A stretch of DNA of 64,000 nt from Glebionis coronaria (GCA_025667525.1 CM046876.1:81385512-81449511); one strand, 5' to 3'; numbered from the stretch's first letter, positions 23,694-36,600 are shown. The notes: a model not told the origin generated them from the sequence alone. A program made the numbers and translations.

Positions 23694-24215
23694 ATGGTGT
23701 CCTCAGGATCATCAAACTCTTCCAAACAAACCTCATCCAAAATAAACCTTAAGATGAAATTCAAGTTTCCTAAACTTGGTTCTCCATTTTCTCACAAACC
23801 CAAGAGTGAAATTCCTCCTACTTTCATCTCTTCATCACTCTCACCACCTCTTGCTCCATGCAAGACTTGCTCAACTCATGGTACTAACCTCTCACATGGC
23901 TCTACTTCATCTTCATTCCAATCTAGGATGAATGTGGTGTTCTCACCTTTCACCCCACCAAATTCACCCATCTCACCTTTGAACACCATGCCTCCTCCTC
24001 CAATAAACACTCTACTTTTGGGTGTTCCTATTTCCCGCTTCTTCGGTGATCCACACTTGTTTGAATTTTTCATGCACAATGGAACCAATTGTCCTTGTTG
24101 CTTAAACAACTTCCACCTCATTTATATCCTTAGGTTGGAGTTGATTGGGGCTCACATCAAGTTGCAAAGCTTCATGTTGAACCGATTTGCTAATCATCCA
24201 CCTCCTAGGAGATGA
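23694..24215 (+). CDS. H1: small extra ORF a (Ser/Pro-rich, HNG..CPCC motif)
   Basis: 173 codons with no recognised domain. The N-terminal 50 residues are Ser/Lys-rich with a basic KMKFKFPK stretch, followed by a Pro/Ser-rich middle. Near the C-terminus is FFMHNGTNCPCC (about residues 127-138), then a leucine-rich helix-like segment. The downstream ORF b has the same arrangement with FVLHHGSSCACC, so the two look like an old duplication. The ATG is the first in frame and there is no signal peptide or membrane segment. It belongs to the 3' extra-ORF region of H1; function unknown. Confidence 0.55.
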   Translation: MVSSGSSNSSKQTSSKINLKMKFKFPKLGSPFSHKPKSEIPPTFISSSLSPPLAPCKTCSTHGTNLSHGSTSSSFQSRMNVVFSPFTPPNSPISPLNTMPPPPINTLLLGVPISRFFGDPHLFEFFMHNGTNCPCCLNNFHLIYILRLELIGAHIKLQSFMLNRFANHPPPRR

Positions 24216-24892
24216 ATGATGATTTTCTAAAGATACATGTTTCAAAAAGAAAAGTCAAGCCAAGGAAGACTATCTATCAAAAACTAGTTTAGCTAACTTT
24301 GTAATAGTTAGTTGGTTTTTCATTTATTTTATTTCCTTCCCTTCATGAGATTTCATGAAGATGTGTTATGGATTTAGTATTTGTATGTTTTAAATCTGTG
24401 TGCTCACACTAATCAACTTCACTTTATTTAAAATTGAACCTAAATCTATCACAACCTTTAAAACTTGACTAAAATTGGATCAAAATGTTATCTAAATATT
24501 TTGTCATCCTTTGTCAAGACACTCTTTGTGAGTGTGTTGCCTTTTGTGCAACCAAAGCATAATCTAGTGCTAAAAATGGTAAAAATCCAAGATTTGCAAC
24601 TTTTTGAAAATGTCTTAGTTTTTCTCAAAACCTTGTAAAATCGCATTTTTTGTCCACTGTATACGGATCCTCAAAGACTGTACGGTCCCTTATATATAAG
24701 GAACCGCGGACAGAAGGCCATTTTTGGCTCGTTTTTGGTCTTTCCTCTTTGACCACGGTCTTTTTCAAGATTCCTTGTTTACCAATTTTGGCTAAACATT
24801 CTTTCCAAACTTTTGATTTCATTTCAAATCTTTGCCTTGTCTATTTTCTTTAGATTCTCTTCTTTTGGGAGTTCTTCTTCTCATCTCTCATA
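24216..24892 (+). promoter_or_regulatory. H1: spacer with second hairpin module
   Basis: Non-coding. It contains CGGTCCCTTA (24683-24692) and TAAGGAACCG (24697-24706), an inverted repeat with one mismatch around TATA, flanked by TGTCC (24651-24655) and GGACA (24708-24712). It resembles the modules at 23378-23467 and 41175-41240 and sits about 185 bp before ORF b. Confidence 0.5.
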
Positions 24893-25456
24893 ATGCTTAA
24901 CTCTCCTAATCTTAACCTTGACATCTCTTTGTCACAATCTTCTAAACCTAAAGCTTCTTCTTCTAAGCTTTCTAAGAAACCGAAAATCTCGGTTAGACCT
25001 ATTTGGGTCAAGAAAAACAAGGATCATCATGATTCCTCTTCCTCAAAACCTTGCAAGACCTCTTACTCTCCCATTGCGTATTGGAATGAGACTTTCTCAA
25101 TTGATCCAATTACCGGAGAAAGAGTTCTTCCACCACCACCTAAACCTTGCAACATACCTTCTCTAAGTGACCTATCTTCTTTCCCAAATCTCACTAGGTA
25201 TTGTGAAAACATTTCTTATCCATTATCTCCCTCTCCACCACCACCTTCTCATCTTGATGGTCCTCCCCCATCCAACGACTTTGTTTTACATCATGGAAGC
25301 TCATGTGCTTGTTGTCGATTTCAACAAATTGAACTTGCTAATGTGTATGACAAGCTAAATTTTCTTGAATTTCTTCTCACTCGACCTCCTCTCGGAGTAT
25401 TTGTTCCCGTGAACAAATCTTTGAATGATGCCTCGTCGTCTTATTTTTTCAATTAA
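24893..25456 (+). CDS. H1: small extra ORF b (Pro-rich, HHG..CACC motif)
   Basis: 187 codons, unrecognised. The N-terminal region is Ser/Lys-rich with a KPKISVRPIW stretch. The middle is proline-rich (PPPPKP, SPPPPSH). FVLHHGSSCACC at about residues 129-140 is followed by a leucine-rich segment. Shares overall plan and the F-x-M/L-H-x-G-x-x-C-x-C-C motif with ORF a, about 1.2 kb upstream, and like it is preceded by a hairpin module. The best reading is a duplicated accessory ORF of this retrotransposon. Confidence 0.55.
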   Translation: MLNSPNLNLDISLSQSSKPKASSSKLSKKPKISVRPIWVKKNKDHHDSSSSKPCKTSYSPIAYWNETFSIDPITGERVLPPPPKPCNIPSLSDLSSFPNLTRYCENISYPLSPSPPPPSHLDGPPPSNDFVLHHGSSCACCRFQQIELANVYDKLNFLEFLLTRPPLGVFVPVNKSLNDASSSYFFN

Positions 25457-26168
25457 CGCACACTTTACGTCTTAATTGATTGACTCAACTTATGCAATCT
25501 TGGAGGATTATCACTACTAGAGTAGTTTGTGCTTTTGTTTCTTATTTTCCTTATGTCTTGTGTTAAATATTTATATTGTGTGTATGAATATTTCCCTTGT
25601 TTGTTCTTTCATATTTTTGTAATATGAATGTTATGTGTGTTACTTCCTTTCCCATCAATTCTTTTTCACACAATGTTTAGAGTAGATCATGGTTAAAACT
25701 TATAATTGCTTTTGGGTGATTCCACCAATTCTAAGTTTCTAACTCTTTGACATACTATCACTTCAATTGGCTTGGATGTTTCTTTTCTTACCATATTCCA
25801 CCAATTGAACTTTGATTTTGTCAAAACACCCTCCTTGGACATTCTTAGCAAATACTTACTTCTAATTTGAGACTTCTTTTCTTTCTCCCTCTCAAGTTAC
25901 TTAGTAGGTAGTGACTATATATACAATGGTGTTTATTTTCTTTCTACTAACCTTTGTGTAGCATGTCACCTAAGCTCATTTTCTTGGTGCCCCAAGCAAG
26001 GGGGGGTAAGCACCAAGGGGAGCTTCTTGCAAAGTCTGATTCTTTTCTTCCTCAAAGACTTTTGCATCCTTTTTGCATCGACAAAGAGGGAGAAATGATA
26101 GTGATAAACTCGTTAATAATTCGAAATATTTTGGATTTTACATAAATGAGTTTATAGTTTGTCGTAAT
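25457..26168 (+). other. H1: 3' untranslated region with extra purine tracts
   Basis: No convincing gene; the short frame at 25954-26145 overlaps this UTR and looks incidental. Purine-rich tracts AAGCAAGGGGGGG (about 25995-26007) and AAAGAGGGAGAAATG (about 26082-26096) precede the terminal polypurine tract, as in other large Copia elements that have more than one. Confidence 0.55.
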
Positions 26169-26183
26169 CAAAAAGGGGGAGAT
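26169..26183 (+). other. H1 polypurine tract
   Basis: CAAAAAGGGGGAGAT directly before the LTR start TGTTAATG at 26184. This form is typical of Copia elements of the SIRE/Maximus type and sets the orientation of H1 as plus. Confidence 0.75.
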
Positions 26184-26238
26184 TGTTAATGTAAAGCAAT
26201 GCCTAAAAATATTATTAGTGTTAACTAATCTTTCTTAG

Positions 26239-29200
26239 TGTGGAACCTATAGATCGTTCGGCTCAATGGTTATGAACCATATATCTAGGTTTGATCATCA
26301 TTCATATGATAACATAGCGGAAAAGAACAATGATCATGACAAGGTGTTTAGGCACAATAGACACGAATTAAAACAAATGGGATGTTCATTATATTAATAA
26401 CAAACATCCACTAGACGTGTATACATTGAATCCCACGTCTAGTGCAACACACACTTTAGGTTTACATTGTGAATGAATTATATGATTAAAACCTAAGACT
26501 CTTGTTTCTTTTATAGTGGAAGAAACAGAATCTACAAGAGATAAAATCAAATAAACATCTAAATCTTCTATTTAGATAAACTATATATTGTGTATATCAT
26601 AAATAATATACTCAATATATTCCCTAAATAGAATTCTCCATCAAATCTTCAATATTCATCAGCGTTTGACTTTTTGACCGCGTTTGACTTTTGTTGACTT
26701 TCTGTCAGTGCCTGAATTGCTCTTGTCAGTGCCTGAATTGCTCTTGTCAGTGCCTGAATATATTACTTGATATTTTCTTCGATTTTGAGTTTCTGCCACA
26801 TCAACTTTTTGACCCAACAATCTTCCCCTAGTTGATAGTGGCAAAACTCTATATGTATCTCTTGTAAGTTGTACATGATCTTCAAATTGCTTCCCCTTAA
26901 GTGTAGCACGTATTTTCTTCCCCTTTTTGTCACATCAACAAGGAAGTAAACAATGTATGCAATCTTGAAAATTCTCCAAAAGTAGGCTCTGTGTAATGAT
27001 CTTGAAGAACAATTAATAAAGTATGCTTGATGTAGAAGTAAAATAACCCAGTCCTATGTTCCATGTCTTGTTGTATCCATGCGACTTCAAAACTCACGGC
27101 TATAATGAGCAGACTTAAAAACTCACGGCTATAATGAGTAGTCTCTTGACAAAAAGAGTTCTCTAGCAAATATGAGCATAGAGCATCTTAAGAAAAATCC
27201 CATACCTTTGCTATCTTTTTATCAAGTCCGTTGTCACCAATTATATAAGCATGAACAAGTTATCTTCAAACCCACTGAAAGTTTGAAGATATGATAGAAC
27301 ACAAACTCGCGAAAATCTTCTTCAATCATCAAACTTACCATAAGAATTCTTCCCCTTAAGCCAACATCTCTTCATGATGAACCAATATCTTTGTATGTAA
27401 AAGTCAAAAACGAATAACTCTTTCACAAGGCTATCCCGATTACATACTCCAATAAATTACTTCATGAATCGTTGCTAACTTACTTTAAAATCATTAATCC
27501 ATTTAAAAATATCCGAGCCATAAATATCATCATGATATTCTGAATTAAACGGAGATTCCATGTACCTTTTGTGTGTCTTTCCCTTCTTTTTGTGTGCTTA
27601 AAACGTATCCATTTTCTCAAACAGCAGCTATCCATGTGTCGTCCAACATCTCTTCTGTCCAACATCTTGGTCAGATGTATTGTCCGATATCTGACAATAC
27701 GTATCAGCGTTGAAGCTCATATATCGGATGACACTGTCAACCTATCAGTGTTGACTTATTCTGTCAGCGTCAAATTCCTTCCTGTCAGCGTCAATACAAC
27801 CCTTGTCAGCGTCAACATTCTGCTGACGTCATCTAGGGAAACAAATCACATCTCATCAGTCTTTGTTTATATCAGCATAAGATTTTGTTCCCATAAATCA
27901 AGTAGCCATATAATCCCTTGAATTTAGCAAATATCCACACCCAAATTACGTGAAGACCATCAACTTGTTGGTCGTATGAACATGCTTTTCTCCACCAATG
28001 AGAATCTGTTAAACATGTGAACACAAATACAACAAATGATAACCGTGTGAACCGTGAATGCTTTGTAAATCGTATGAACACTCTTCTTTAGCCATGTGAA
28101 CACACAGGTTTCCACCAATTAGAAAGCAAGAACCGTGTGAACATAGAACTTCAACCAATAAGAATCGAGAGCTCATGGGAATACCGTGCACTAGCATGCA
28201 TGGGATTAAAGCTTTAGATGATGAATACTAGGGTTTACTGTTTGTCGTGAGAATGCAATTGTTTCCTCCAATCAAACATGTCAAACCGTGTGAACATGTC
28301 AAACCGTGTGAATGCTATCTTGGCCTCCAATCAAAATCAAGCAACCGTGTGAACAGAACTTGATGATCCAATCAGAACTGAATATAACTTTGTTATCACA
28401 TGATCGTGTGAACACAAGATTTAGACCAATCAAAAACTATCCATCGTGTGAACAGAAGACAAGCAATTGTGAATACTTGTAAAATGAATGTTAGGGTTTG
28501 ATTCTGAGCCGTGTGAATGTAATGTTATCCACCAATCAAGATCGAGCAACCCATGTAAACATTCCATCCCAAACAGATTCGCTTGAATCAATCATGTGAA
28601 CAGAATCTTCACGTCTTCTAGTTAAACGATCTAGGGTTTTGAAAGTTTAGACATCGAAACCCTATTTAGGGTTTATGAATAACCTAAGATCGTACATCTT
28701 CACACGAATTAACAGCCACCAATTTCAATTCTTCCTGCTTTTTAAGTAGATCTAGGGTTTGAAGAACCCTAGTTCATGATTTCATGTGAAAGCAGAAAAA
28801 CTGAAAATCTTGATCAGCCAACTTCGACGCTTAATAACTTTTGCCTGGGGATAAAACTCGACAATCCCTCCGGTGGATGTTTAGATCTATGTATGTAGAA
28901 CACACATCTAAAATTTCGTGACGATCCAACGGTTAGATCAAAAGTTATGACCTTCTGAATACTGCTGCGCACACAAAAACGTCCAGAAAAACTCCATACG
29001 AATTTTTCTTCTTCACCATACACGAACACCTCGTCGGACCTAGATATCATGAGCCTTAGGCTCTGATACCAATTGTGGAACCTATAGATCGTTCGGCTCA
29101 ATGGTTATGAACCATATATCTAGGTTTGATCATCATTCATATGATAACATAGCGGAAAAGAACAATGATCATGACAAGGTGTTTAGGCACAATAGACACG

Positions 29201-29654
29201 AATTAAAACAAATGGGATGTTCATTATATTAATAACAAACATCCACTAGACGTGTATACATTGAATCCCACGTCTAGTGCAACACACACTTTAGGTTTAC
29301 ATTGTGAATGAATTATATGATTAAAACCTAAGACTCTTGTTTCTTTTATAGTGGAAGAAACAGAATCTACAAGAGATAAAATCAAATAAACATCTAAATC
29401 TTCTATTTAGATAAACTATATATTGTGTATATCATAAATAATATACTCAATATATTCCCTAAATAGAATTCTCCATCAAATCTTCAATATTCATCAGCGT
29501 TTGACTTTTTGACCGCGTTTGACTTTTGTTGACTTTCTGTCAGTGCCTGAATTGCTCTTGTCAGTGCCTGAATTGCTCTTGTCAGTGCCTGAATATATTA
29601 CTTGATATTTTCTTCGATTTTGAGTTTCTGCCACATCAACTTTTTGACCCAACA
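26239..29654 (-). mobile_element. L1: non-autonomous Copia-type LTR element
   Basis: Two 581-bp LTRs (26239-26819 and 29074-29654) that look identical by eye, flanked by target duplications CTTAG (26234-26238 and 29655-29659). The element is on the minus strand: GGCTCTGATACCA at 29059-29071 is the complement of the initiator tRNA-Met primer binding site next to the right-hand LTR, and the sense polypurine tract AGGGGAAGAT lies at 26820-26829. In the sense direction the LTR runs from TGTTGGG to CCACA. The 2.25-kb internal region has no gag or pol. It needs a partner for transposition and appears to be the youngest insertion here. Confidence 0.92.
26820..29073 (-). other. L1 internal region, non-coding, with CGTGTGAAC repeats
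   Basis: No ORF above about 115 codons and none with recognisable similarity. About fourteen diverged copies of a motif on C(G/A)TGTGAAC occur between 27970 and 28605, often followed by CCAATCA or CCAATGAG at similar distance, so this is an irregular tandem repeat of about 35-60 bp. A second short repeat, TGTCAGCGTCAA, occurs three times at 27761-27815 and is related to the three 21-bp units (CAGTGCCTGAA) in the LTRs. Confidence 0.75.
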
Positions 29655-29659
29655 CTTAG

Positions 29660-29996
29660 TTTTGATCACAACAAATTAAAAAGACATTTATCGTCAAATA
29701 GAATCATAAGACGAATTATTTGACAAATACTATCATCAAGGTAATAATCATTTAAGTATTGCACTAACATATCTTAATCATGATTAGTGATCACAAAAGT
29801 GATTAATCCTAAACTTACATTTCGTCAAATGTGACAAAAGATTTTTTAATAAACTTTCTTTTTAAGAAAATATTTTATTTAAATGGAAAATGTAAATTTG
29901 AACATGGCATATTCCAAATGCCACAGGAATATCCTTTGAATGTAAAAACTAACCTCGGATATTACTTCCCCACTAAAAGACAAAAGAGAGCGGAGT
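29660..29996 (+). repeat. H1 3' LTR piece between L1 and A2
   Basis: U3 sequence of the H1 LTR, AT-rich with no gene. The last five bases, GGAGT (29992-29996), are the left target duplication of A2. Confidence 0.65.
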
Positions 29997-31699
29997 TGAT
30001 ACACTGATTTTGTTAGGGTTCAATTTGTCTCTCAGTCCTCTCGAATTGATCTCGGCCTTAAGTGGAATGATTGTTCTTGGTTACTAAGAAAAAAAGGGTT
30101 TGGTTTTTTAAGTCTACTAAAAAGTTTAAATGTATTAAAATGAAAACTTAAATCAAAGACAATTACTTTAATGACAATTAATAAAAACTTGAAATTTAAA
30201 TTAAAATTAAGATTAAAATTAAGATTAAAATTAAAATTACAGTTAAGATATAAATTGTGAAATAAAAGTAAAGAAACAGTAAAACAGTGAAACAGTAATA
30301 CTAAAAGAAAATTGACTCGGAAGTTTTAACCTTGATTCGGAACTTTGCTCATCCGGAACTTTTCACTCGGAACTCCTTGATTCGGAACTTCGTTCGGAAG
30401 TTTGGCTCGGATCTTTATGCGGAACTTTGGTTCATCCGGAAGTTTTGCTTCATTCGGAACCTTTGGTTCATTCGGAAGTTTTGCTTCATTCGGAACTTAG
30501 GTTCATCCGGAACTTAGCATTCATTCGGAACTTAGGTTCATCCGGAAGTTACTGTTCATTCGGAACTTTTTCGAAAACAACTTTATTCGGAAGATTTTAA
30601 AAGAAGTTTATTCGGAACTTTTTAAAGACACATTCATTCGGAACTATCACTTCATTCGGAACTTTTTTGACTCATTCGGAACTTTCAAACAAAAATTCAT
30701 TCGGAACTTCTTAAAGACAAACTCATTCGGAACTTTTGGAAATAACCTTCATTCGGAACTTTCTTGTTCGTCCGGAACTTTGGTGTTCATCCGGAAGTCT
30801 AGGAAACCCAGAAACAGTAACCTTACCCGAAGAACAAGGAAAATCGATTTTAGTCCAAAAATCACCAAGTTTTTCACCAAAAACTTAAATAAACTAATCA
30901 CAAAGCATCTACTAACCATAAACTACAAATCCCATCAACAAAAACACAAAACCCAACAACTTTTGAAGATCAAATTAATCAAATAAGCACTTGAAAACTT
31001 GAAATAAAAGATGATGATGAACAAGATGAAATGAAAAGATTAAACAAGAACTTGTATTAAATGATTAATGTTTTAACAAGGTAAAACAAGGATTAAAATA
31101 ACAAGATTGGAAAAACAAAGATCAAAATCACCAATCACCCTAGTGGTGATGGTGATGATACAAACTACACGAAAGTTGCCCCTTTTTCATGGAAAAGTGG
31201 GGGAGAAGAAAACTAAAACTAACTGGCACTATGTGTGAGGGTGGACTATTTATAGGCTTTTCTTTTGGTTGGTGAGTGGGCTTTCTCCCGTTCTTCTTGT
31301 CTTCTCGTCTTTTCAGAAAAGTTGACGTTTTCGATTCTGATTCGGGATGTGTTGTCGATTAAATTCAACTCGTCTTTTAATTTCTTCGTTTAATAGACTT
31401 GAGTTTCTTCGACTTATATAAATCTTCCATCTTTGGTCCTTTTCTTCGATAAATATTCGATTCGGCCCAGTGACTTCAAATCTTTTGCATCTCTTGGACA
31501 ATAGACTTTATCTTGAGTCCTTTTCTTCAGTAAAACCCGTGAAATCCCATGTTTTCTTCAATAATCATCCGGTTGGCTCTGAAAACACAATAAACACAAA
31601 AACCACGCATAATTCCAAACAAATGATATTAAAAACGTGTTTTGGTCTCGTTTTACTCAGAATTAAGTGGTAAAAGGATGGGTGTTTACACACCTATCA
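29997..31699 (-). repeat. A2 3' LTR (sense)
   Basis: 1703 bp. In the sense direction it starts TGATAGGTGTG and ends GTGTATCA. TATA box CTATAAATAG (minus) at about 31248-31257, giving a U3 of about 450 bp. An array of TTCGGAA/TCCGGAA motifs occupies about 30317-30800, again downstream of the TATA box. Confidence 0.92.
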
Positions 31700-33608
31700 A
31701 ATCCCCTACACTTAACCATTGCCATGCCCTCATGCAATGCTTAGTGATAAAGCAATTTTACACTTTTCTCATAATTAATCAACCTTGGCCTTATTTAAAT
31801 AATACTAAACAAAAATTAAAATACTAATAGAAATTAAAACTTTAAAGTAAACAAAAGGATGGAAATAACTTGCAAAGAAATCAAGGACTTACATTAGGGC
31901 TTCGGTGCTGCGAAGATTTATCACCCTCAAGTTTCACGTTCCCCAAACTAAGCTTAAAAACGAGATCATTGTTATTATAAGTTAGCAATTCAAACACTTA
32001 CACACATGGCTTAATTAAATGCTTAAACTCCCTTATTCCTAGGTGTATCTCTTATATTTTATTTTTGTCTTAGAATGATCATGAAGATGCATTTTTGGAC
32101 TTATTTCGATAGTTTATTAAGGCTGAAAGCAAAGTAGGACGATTTGATCAATAGTTAGCTAAAGGACAAAATCTCTTAAAACTGCTTCTCGGGATATCAA
32201 AAAGTTCATATCTTGGCATAACTCGGTTCACGATTTGAGACCTTTCTCGGGCCGATATTTGGCATGTACTTCATACTTCATATCTTGAGAGACGTGCTTG
32301 AGATAATGGTCTTCTCATCGTTCATAGAGTTTCTTCACTTGGAGACTTTTGAGGGGTACTCCAACTTTGTTGACCACGACTTCATGATTATTTCTTCAAT
32401 CTCTATTTGGGATTTTGAGATACAACGATCCGCCTCCTTTTCGGACTTGGATCTATTTATCCTCATACCTTGTTAGGGTCTTTTCGGATAGACTTCTCCA
32501 TCATCTTTATGGGAGTTGATTGCTTTTCGTCGTGAGTCTTGATCCTTCATATTGACTTTGGGAATAATGCTTTTCACATCACCTTGGATCTTTAGCAATA
32601 AAATGGAATCCTCATGCCTTGTTAGGGCCTTTTCGGACTCGCCAATCTTCGCGCCCCGCTTCATAAGTTATGCCTTGGCTATGAACTCTTATCATTACCG
32701 AGCAACTTTTAAACGATCTTGGGCTAGAAGCTAAGTAACTTTTCAAATCGTACGACCTTACTTATTGCAGATAAATTATTAGCAAGTGATGGGAGAAAAG
32801 GCAAATAATTACACCAAGTGAGCTTGTGCAAGAACACCGACTTATAATTGACTCTATCATTTCTCGTCCTCCACAATTTAAAATCTCAAGTAATGAGACT
32901 CGTGGATACTTAGCCTAATAAACCAATTAAGGTCTACATGGTTAAGGATACTAGCTAGAATAAACTTGGATAAGTCTATTCGGGTTGAGTCAAAATAAAC
33001 GCAACGGGCCTAATATATCAAAGACTTCTAAACTAGCTACACCACTTTATTTAGATTTTTGACTTTATTGCGGGCTATATACATATGAAAGCAAAGATAA
33101 AAATTTAAAAATTACGACTAAATGGCCAAAGTTAATAAAAAATTTGAAAAATGTTGAAAAACATGATTTTCCAGTTAAATGAAGGCATTTTCATGGAAAA
33201 GTCCACTTAAAACTTCGATAGAAGTCCCCCCTACACTTAAGATAAACATTGTCCTCAATGTTTAAGCATGTGGGAAAAATCTCCCCTACACTTATGACAT
33301 TGTGCACGTTGGTTAACTCAAGTTAAGGATGGGACGACTAAAGTGATCAATTTCAAATGTGAGTATGAAGAAAATTGAATCACGATAGTGGAGAGATAGA
33401 ACCGGATTTCTTATAATACAGGAGCACGGTTCTTCAAAGATTCCAAGAATGCACTAATCCCTGTAATCACATCACCACACAAAGAGAAAGACCTATAGAG
33501 GCTCCCCTACACTTAGGGGGTTAAAACATAAAAGGATAGATACTCGGGCTGCCTCCCGAGGAGCGCTTGTTTTTGATAACCGAGTCACGAGCCTGACTCA
33601 ACCCAAAT
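31700..33608 (-). other. A2 3' non-coding internal region
   Basis: No gene and no env-like ORF. It mirrors the A1 region: polypurine-like tracts (plus-strand form CCCCTACACTT) at about 31703-31713, 33231-33241, 33284-33294 and 33507-33517, with the conserved block around the Athila-typical GGAGGCAGCCCGAG (minus) near 33545-33562. Confidence 0.8.
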
Positions 33609-36600
33609 TTAGTTCATGGGGAACGTGGTGAGGGATGGAATCACCTCTTGAGAGGTGTCCTCACCAAAGTACAATTTCACTCATTGGCCATTCACCTTAA
33701 AATTAGGTCCATTAGGTTGAGCGAGCTCGAGAGTACCATATGGAAAAATTTGGGCAATGGTGAATGGGCCGGACCAACGAGATTTGAGCTTTCCCGAAAA
33801 GATTTTCAGCCGAGAGTTAAAAAGTAAGACTTTGTCTCCAACATGGAACTCTCGGTTCTTAATCTTAGAATCGTGAATGAGCTTAGTCCTCTCCTTATAG
33901 ATTAAAGAGTTTTCATAAGCCTCATTACGGAGTTCACTGAGCTCATTGAGTTGGATCTTGCGTAGGTCACCGGCTTTGTTAATGTCAAAATTAGCCCACT
34001 TCAAGGCCCAATAATCCTTGTGCTCCAACTCAATAGGGAGGTAGCACGCTTTCCCGTACACAAGACGATAAGGCGTACAGCCGATCGGGGTCTTGTAAGC
34101 AGTACGGAAAGCCCACAAAGCATCATCAAGTTTATCAGCCCATGCGGCACGATGCTCTCCCACGGTCCTTTCAAGAATTCGCTTCAGTCCTCGGTTGGAT
34201 ATTTCAGCCTGGCCATTAGTTTGTGGGTGGTAGGCTGTGGAAAGACGATGATTTACACCGTACTTAGCCATGACTCTAGAAAATTGGTCATTGCAGAAAT
34301 GAGTCCCACGATCACTAATAATGGCACGAGGCACACCGAATCTAGCGAAAAGAGCTTTCAAAAAGTTACAAACCACCCTTGCGTCATTAGTAGGTAAAGC
34401 TTTGGCTTCAACCCACTTTGAAATGTAGTCAACGGCTACAAGGATGTATTTGTTTCCTTTAGAGGAAGGCAATGGCCCCATAAAGTCGATACCCCAAACA
34501 TCAAAAATTTCACACTCTTGAATGAAATTCTGAGGCATCTCGTCTTTATGTGTGATCGTGCCTTGTTTCTGGCACACATCACATCGTTTAACCATATCGT
34601 GAACGTCACGATATATAGAGGGCCAATAAAATCCCGAATCAAACACTTTTTTGGCGGTGTAGTTGGGACCAAAGTGACCACCGGTGGGTCCTTTGTGGCA
34701 AGCATCAAGGATTTCCGAAGCTGCCAGTCCATCAACACATCGGCGAATAATCAGGTCGGCACATTGTTTGAATAGGTAAGGGTCGTCCCAAAAGTAAGTC
34801 TTGATGTCGGTGAAGAACTTTTTCTTTTGTTGGGACGTCAACCCTTCCTTGAGAATTCCACCCGCCAAGTAGTTTGCAAAGTCCGCAAACCACGGGGTTT
34901 CATTCGACTTCGAGTTTATAGACATTAAGGTCTCCAAGGGAAAAGAATCATTGATTTCTTTGTTCGGATGATCCCCTTGGTAAGGATCCTCAAGTCGGCT
35001 AAGATGATCCGCGGCTAGGTTTTCAGCTCCTTTTTTATCGCGAATTTCGATTTTAAATTCCTGGAGCAGCAAAACCCAACGAAGAAGTCTTGGTTTGGAA
35101 TCTTGCTTTGTCAACAAGTACTTCAGCGCGGAATGATCGGTATACACAATTGTTGTAGAAAGGACAAGATAGGGGCGGAATTTTTCAAAAGCATAGACAA
35201 CAGCTAAAAGCTCTTTTTCGGTTGTCGTATAATGCAATTGTGCCCATGTCATTGTCTTACTAGCGTAATGGATTGGTTGGAAGTGTTTATTCACTCTTTG
35301 TCCCAGAACCGCTCCAATAGCAAAATCACTAGCATCGCACATCAACTCAAAGAGAAGCTCCCAATTAGGGGTAACCAAGACGGGTGCCTTAGTTAGCTTA
35401 TCCTTAAGCGAGTTGAAGGCTTCAAGACACTCTTTGGAAAAGATAAAAGGAGTATCTTTTTCCAAGAGGTGGGTCATCGGGCGAGCGATTTGAGAAAAAT
35501 CTTTGATGAAGCGACGGTAGAAGCCCGCATGACCCAGAAAACTTCTCACACCCTTCACGGTTGAAGGTGGAGGCAACTTGGCGATAACATCGACTTTAGC
35601 ACGGTCTACTTCAAGACCGGCTTTGGAAATCTTGTGTCCCAGCACAATGCCTTCTTTTACCATAAAATGGCATTTTTCCCAATTCAGAACAAGGCGAGTG
35701 TCTTCGCACCGCTTAAGCATTCGTTCCAAATTGGCAAGGCAAGAAGAGAAGGAATCCCCGAAGACCGAGAAATCATCCATGAAGACTTCCATGGTTTGTT
35801 CAACCATGTCATGGAAGATAGCTAACATGCACCTTTGGAAAGTCTCGGGCGCATTACATAAGCCAAAAGGCATTCGTTTGTAAGCAAATGTGCCGTAGGG
35901 ACAAGTGAATGTTGTCTTCTCTTGATCTTAAGGATCGATGGGTATTTGGAAATAACCTGAGAAACCATCAAGAAAGCAGTAATATTCATTACCCGCTAAG
36001 CGTTCAATCATTTGGTCCATAAAAGGTAGAGGGAAATGATCCTTTCTCGTGGCATCATTGAGTTTGCGGTAGTCTATACAAACTCTCCACCCAGTGACGA
36101 GACGAGTGGAAACTAACTCGTTGTGTTCATTGGGAACAACGGTTATTCCGCCTTTCTTAGGCACACAATGGATTGGACTAACCCATGGTGAATCCGAAAT
36201 AGGGTAAATCATACCCACATCAAGAAGTTTGATAACCTCTGTTTTGATGAGTTCATGGATTTTTGGATTCACCCGTCGTTGGCTTTGAATTGTGGGCTTA
36301 AAGTCGTCCTCCATGAGAATTTTGTGTGTGCAGAAGTGAGGATCAATTCCACGAATATCCAAAATCTTCCAAGCAATAGCCTTCTTATGATCTTTCAACA
36401 CGGCGACAAGTCGCGCTTTCTCTTCATCCTTCAAATCCTTAGCAATGATGACTGGCGACTTCTTCTCTTCTTCAAGGAATACATACTCAAGATAGGGCGG
36501 CAACTCCTTAAGTTCTAAATCCGGAGGATTGTCGACAGGAGGCGGTTTCAAAGTCGGAGTATCGATAGCAATAACCGTGGGAGATGGAGGCGAAGGATTA

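Noticed and set aside
25954..26145. 63-codon ORF before the H1 polypurine tract
   Set aside because: Overlaps UTR purine tracts, no similarity, and too short to support.
27571..27921. 116-codon ORF inside L1
   Set aside because: Runs antisense to the element and through its short repeats; no recognisable domain.
27960..28605. Regularly spaced CGTGTGAAC copies considered as a CRISPR-like array
   Set aside because: Irregular spacing, diverged copies, and located inside a plant retroelement.
31700..33608. Search for an env-like ORF in A2
   Set aside because: No frame beyond about 90 codons and none with signal or membrane segments; the region is non-coding.
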